DNA from: Chloroflexota bacterium
Lineage (GTDB): Bacteria > Chloroflexota > Dehalococcoidia > Lucifugimonadales > VGZR01
DNA length: 8,113 bases
NCBI GenBank assembly: GCA_027625225.1
Contig: JAQBWG010000076.1
Coordinates: 1 to 8,113, forward strand
Direction of reading: 5' to 3'
The position numbers were made by a program, and so were the translations under genes. This document shows positions 5,576-8,113 of the stretch, in pieces (the first letter of the stretch is position 1; every line of letters begins with the position of its first letter). The notes under the pieces are model-generated. The model saw only the letters and a list, made by a program, of their open reading frames with translations. It had not been told where the DNA came from and did no database searches.

Positions 5576-5749
5576 TCTGCCCAATTTCTTTCCAAATCAG
5601 CCGGAAGATATTTGTCCGGACTGCGTTCCCGGGGTGAGAACTTGAACGAAACTGATAGCACTTATTTTTACGCAGACGAAGCTGCACATCCCGATAGCTA
5701 AAACCAGACGTCGAATACGACACAAGAGAAAAGAGAAAGAGGAGAGAAC
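5576..5749 (+). other. groES upstream region, no CIRCE element found
   Basis: These 174 bases should hold the groESL promoter. CTTGAA at 5641-5646 resembles a heat-shock sigma factor -35, and TTGAAC at 5642-5647 a housekeeping -35, but no matching -10 was found at normal spacing. ATAGCACTT at 5655-5663 matches 7 of 9 positions of the left arm of CIRCE (the HrcA operator), yet the expected right arm at 5673-5681 matches only about 3 of 9. No HspR-type site was seen. A run of 25 purines (5724-5748) leads into the groES ribosome-binding site. Confidence 0.4.
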
Positions 5750-6073
5750 ATGACAACGACGGCGACTAAAAAGACGAACGTAAAGGTGGCTTTCAAGCCC
5801 ATAGGAAATCGTGTAGTTATTCGTCCTAACGACTCGCAAGAGCAGACGAGTGCGGGTGGTATCTACATCCCCGACACTGCGAAAGAGAAGCCCCAAGAAG
5901 GCACGATCGTCGCGGTTGGCCCAGGCAGGCTTGACGATGCAGGCAAGCGTGTGCCGATGGAAGTAAAAGCGGGCGACACGGTAGTCTATTCCAAATACTC
6001 GGGCACCGAATACAAGGAAGCCGGTATCGAGTATCTGGTCGTTCGCGAGGACGATATCCTGTTCCTTAAGTAA
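5750..6073 (+). CDS. groES: Co-chaperonin GroES (Cpn10)
   Basis: This 107-residue protein is GroES, the heptameric lid of the GroEL folding chamber in the cytoplasm. Visible hallmarks are FKPIGNRVVIRP (15-26), the mobile loop with the GroEL-contacting segment GGIYIP (36-41) followed by DTAKEKPQEG (42-51), VAVGPGR (54-60), VKAGDTVVYSKYSGTE (72-87), and the C-terminal VVREDDILFLK. GroES is usually about 95 residues. This one carries an extra stretch of roughly a dozen at the N-terminus, rich in Thr and Lys (positions 2-12). The ATG at 5750 is supported by GAGGAG at 5739-5744 (five-base spacing), and no in-frame ATG lies closer to the conserved start. It precedes groEL by 75 bp on the same strand, the usual operon order, with no terminator between them. 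Confidence 0.97.
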   Translation: MTTTATKKTNVKVAFKPIGNRVVIRPNDSQEQTSAGGIYIPDTAKEKPQEGTIVAVGPGRLDDAGKRVPMEVKAGDTVVYSKYSGTEYKEAGIEYLVVREDDILFLK

Positions 6074-6135
6074 GCCGATATTCACGTGAAAAACAAACCT
6101 TGTCGAGAAAATTCATAACCATCAATAAGAGGAAG

Positions 6136-6142
6136 AGAAGGA
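6136..6142 (+). promoter_or_regulatory. Ribosome-binding site supporting the GTG start of groEL
   Basis: AGAAGGA lies six bases before the GTG at 6149 within a 17-base purine run (6127-6143). No in-frame ATG occurs near the conserved N-terminus, so this site decides the start in favour of GTG. Confidence 0.7.
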
Positions 6143-6148
6143 ACTACA

Positions 6149-7762
6149 GTGGCTAAACAACTACGATTCGGAGAAGACGCCCGCAACGCTATGAAGCACG
6201 GTATTGACAAGTTGGCAGATACAGTCAGCGTAACTCTTGGGCCAAGAGGTCGTAACGTGGTGATAGATAAGAAATTCGGGCCGCCGCAAATCATCAGCGA
6301 CGGGGTTACCATTGCCAAAGAAATCGAACTGGAAGACCCGTTCGAGAACATGGGCGCACAGCTTCTCAAAGAAGCCGCGTCCAAAACCAACGATGTGGCC
6401 GGCGATGGCACGACGACCGCGACGGTGTTGGCGCAGGCAATCATCCACGAGGGATTCAAGAATATTGCTGCAGGCGCTAACCCAATGGCTATCAAGCGCG
6501 GCATCGACAAGGCCGTGATTGCCATGAAGGACGAGATTGGCAAGATGGCCACACCGGTCGAGGGAAAGACGCAGATAGCCCAGGTCGCGTCTCTTTCATC
6601 CCATGACGATGCGATGGGCCAACTTATCGCAGAGGTGATGGAGAAGGTCGGCAGGGACGGCGTCATCACCGTCGAGGAGTCCAAAGGACTCAGCGACGAA
6701 CAGGAATACGTCGAGGGGATGCAAGTCGATCGCGGCTACATCTCTCCCTACTTCATCAACAACACCGAACGGATGGAATCGGTTGTGGAGGACCCATACA
6801 TCCTCATCACCGACAACAAAGTATCATCCCTCAATGACTTCTTGCCCGCGCTGGAGAATATCCTCAAGGTAAGCAAGAACCTGGTCATCGTGGCGGAAGA
6901 CATCGAAGGCGAAGCGCTGGCGACCCTGGTGGTCAACAAACTGCGTGGCACCTTAAATTGTCTCGCAATCAAGGCTCCCGGCTTCGGCGACCGCCGGAAG
7001 TCTATGCTCGAGGACATGGCCATCCTCACCGGTGGTAAGGTCATCAGTGAAGAACTGGGCCTAAAACTGGACTCCGTTACCGTTGAAGACCTCGGTCGCT
7101 GCCGCAGAGTCGTATCTACCAAAGAGGACACGACATTTGTGGACGGTGCCGGGACCGAATCAGACATTCAGGGCCGCATCAAACAGATTAAAGCGCAGAT
7201 TGAGGACACAACCTCAGACTACGACCGCGAGAAGTTGCAGGAGCGCTTGGCGAAGCTTTCAGGCGGTATAGCTATAATTAAGGTCGGCGCCGCGACCGAG
7301 ATAGAACTGAAAGAGAAGAAAAACCGCATCGAGGACGCACTCTCGGCCACCAGAGCTGCCGTTGAAGAGGGTATCGTCCCCGGCGGCGGACTCGCCTTAC
7401 TCCGGTCTCGCGACGCCATCAAGAAGCTCAAGCTCGAAGGCGATGAAGCAACAGGTGGGAACATCCTCCGGAAGGCCGTCGAGATTCCCATTAAACTCAT
7501 CGCTCGCAACTCCGGCGCCGCTGGCGAGGTGATCCTCGATGAGAGCTTGAAGGGGAAAGGCGACTGGGGTTTCGATGCCGAGGCTATGGAATTCACCAAC
7601 CTGCTTAAACGGGGCATCATGGACCCGGCTAAGGTGACCAGAGCCGCTCTTGAGAATGCGGCTAGCGTGGCGGGCATGGTACTTACGACCGAGACGTTGG
7701 TCACAGATATCAAGGAGAAAGTACCTGCGGGTGCGTCTTCTGCGCCACCGATGGACTACTAA
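6149..7762 (+). CDS. groEL: Chaperonin GroEL (Hsp60)
   Basis: This 537-residue protein is GroEL, the tetradecameric ATP-driven folding chamber that works with GroES in the cytoplasm. It has the N-terminal KQLRFGEDAR, the ATP-site segments LGPRGRNV (30-37), DGVTIAKE (51-58) and GDGTTT (85-90), the apical domain with the GEALATLVVNKLRG and KAPGFGDRR blocks, the ATP-hydrolysis aspartate Asp396 in RIEDAL (equivalent to Asp398 of E. coli), and PGGGLALL around 411-418. Length is normal for the family (about 540). The C-terminus is short, ending PMDY, and lacks the repeated GGM tail of many proteobacterial GroELs. Translation starts at GTG, giving the usual MAK-type N-terminus, with a good ribosome-binding site. 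The gene is second in the groESL operon and is followed 18 bases later by a strong intrinsic terminator. Nothing suggests a specialised paralogue: the key residues are all present. Confidence 0.98.
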   Translation: MAKQLRFGEDARNAMKHGIDKLADTVSVTLGPRGRNVVIDKKFGPPQIISDGVTIAKEIELEDPFENMGAQLLKEAASKTNDVAGDGTTTATVLAQAIIHEGFKNIAAGANPMAIKRGIDKAVIAMKDEIGKMATPVEGKTQIAQVASLSSHDDAMGQLIAEVMEKVGRDGVITVEESKGLSDEQEYVEGMQVDRGYISPYFINNTERMESVVEDPYILITDNKVSSLNDFLPALENILKVSKNLVIVAEDIEGEALATLVVNKLRGTLNCLAIKAPGFGDRRKSMLEDMAILTGGKVISEELGLKLDSVTVEDLGRCRRVVSTKEDTTFVDGAGTESDIQGRIKQIKAQIEDTTSDYDREKLQERLAKLSGGIAIIKVGAATEIELKEKKNRIEDALSATRAAVEEGIVPGGGLALLRSRDAIKKLKLEGDEATGGNILRKAVEIPIKLIARNSGAAGEVILDESLKGKGDWGFDAEAMEFTNLLKRGIMDPAKVTRAALENAASVAGMVLTTETLVTDIKEKVPAGASSAPPMDY

Positions 7763-7780
7763 GAAGCAAAGCACAGTTAT

Positions 7781-7818
7781 AAAAAGGAGAGGCCCCTTTT
7801 CAGGGGCCTCTCCTTTTT
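7781..7818 (+). terminator. Rho-independent terminator of groESL
   Basis: AAAAAGGAGAGGCCCC (7781-7796) pairs without mismatch with GGGGCCTCTCCTTTTT (7803-7818) around the loop TTTTCA. The GC-rich stem plus T-run is a textbook intrinsic terminator. The A-run on the other side means it could also stop transcription arriving on the minus strand. Confidence 0.93.
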
Positions 7819-8113
7819 CGTCAAAGGTCTTGAAGATATCACTGCATATTGGGGATGAAAGGCTTGCACGCTTTGCTGCGACAGGTAACTGTCTTAACCA
7901 AGTATCGATGCCTAATAGCTGAATTTCACTTGGAACTTCTATATGGGTATTGGGAGATGGAGCAGGGTCAGAGTTCGACCTTCCAACAATCTTGAGGCCG
8001 GGCTGTATCCGATAATCGGCGTTCGTCAATAGGAAATGTCCAGGGCCTCGTAAATGGAGGCTAGCTCACTAAGCAGGGTCGAACTGTACCCGGAACACGG
8101 GCAGGTACTGTTG
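7819..8113. other. Gene-poor stretch at the right edge; possible truncated gene ends
   Basis: No confident gene, tRNA or repeat was found in these 295 bases. Three short edge frames look faintly protein-like and cannot all be real. On the plus strand an ATG at 8054, directly after an in-frame TAA, opens a frame to the edge reading MEASSLSRVELYPEHGQVLL, with a weak AGGG eight bases upstream. On the minus strand one frame ends at 8069 (reading YLPVFRVQFDPA before the stop) and another at 8026 (reading LLSELASIYEALDISY before the stop). A longer minus frame (7397-8029, TTG start) runs through the terminator into groEL and is not credible as a whole. The flanking sequence is needed to decide. Confidence 0.3.

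Noticed and set aside
5655..5681. CIRCE (HrcA operator) upstream of groES
   Set aside because: The left arm matches 7 of 9 positions but the right arm only about 3 of 9, so the dyad needed for HrcA binding is absent.
7397..8029. Minus-strand frame of 210 residues after groEL
   Set aside because: It starts at TTG, crosses the groESL terminator hairpin and continues antisense through groEL. No domain is recognisable.
7960..8085. tRNA-like GTTCGAC and a repeated GCAGGGTC motif
   Set aside because: No cloverleaf can be formed around the TTCGA-like sequence, and the 8-base repeat is short enough to be chance.
1..8113. CRISPR array, insertion sequence or phage genes
   Set aside because: No regularly spaced direct repeats, transposase motifs, terminal inverted repeats or phage structural genes were seen anywhere in the window.

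Overview
The window is a piece of a bacterial chromosome of moderate to high GC, apart from one AT-richer island at about 4130-5210. The GroEL and GroES sequences are clearly bacterial. The best guess at lineage is a Chloroflexota-like, possibly uncultivated, group. This rests on the GroEL sequence style, its short C-terminus ending in MDY, a PT-rich-linker HEAT lipoprotein, and an AXE1 plus phosphotriesterase hydrolase pair. It is an inference and has not been tested by phylogeny.

Layout, left to right. Positions 1-998 (minus) hold a lipoprotein with a lipobox, a long Pro/Thr linker and a HEAT-repeat array that runs off the left edge. Three abutting palindromes (1046-1085) separate it from a minus-strand pair of acetyl-xylan-esterase-like alpha/beta hydrolases. 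The upstream one (2013-2933) has an intact Ser-Asp-His triad. The downstream one (1090-2016) overlaps it by ATGA and has apparently lost all three catalytic residues. A 122-bp divergent intergenic region follows, then a phosphotriesterase-family amidohydrolase (3056-4117, plus) with a complete metal site of the Glu-bridged type.

Positions 4131-5009 (minus) encode an XRE-type HTH regulator with a long C-terminal region of unknown function. It is convergent with the phosphotriesterase gene and divergent from a small antibiotic-biosynthesis-monooxygenase-like protein (5206-5541, plus). The AT-rich gap between regulator and monooxygenase carries a perfect 16-bp palindrome, further copies of its half-site, and two more inverted repeats. 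It looks like an operator/promoter region. A strong hairpin (5545-5575) follows the small gene, and then come groES (5750-6073) and groEL (6149-7762), each behind a purine-rich ribosome-binding region. groEL is closed by a textbook rho-independent terminator (7781-7818). The last 295 bases hold no gene that can be assigned with confidence.

The window appears to contain four functional units: a lipoprotein/esterase minus-strand unit, a divergent metal-dependent hydrolase, a regulator-target pair with its own operator array, and the housekeeping groESL chaperonin operon. The least ordinary items are the triad-less esterase paralogue coupled to its active sister and the operator array next to the XRE regulator. 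No clearly new multi-gene system is visible.
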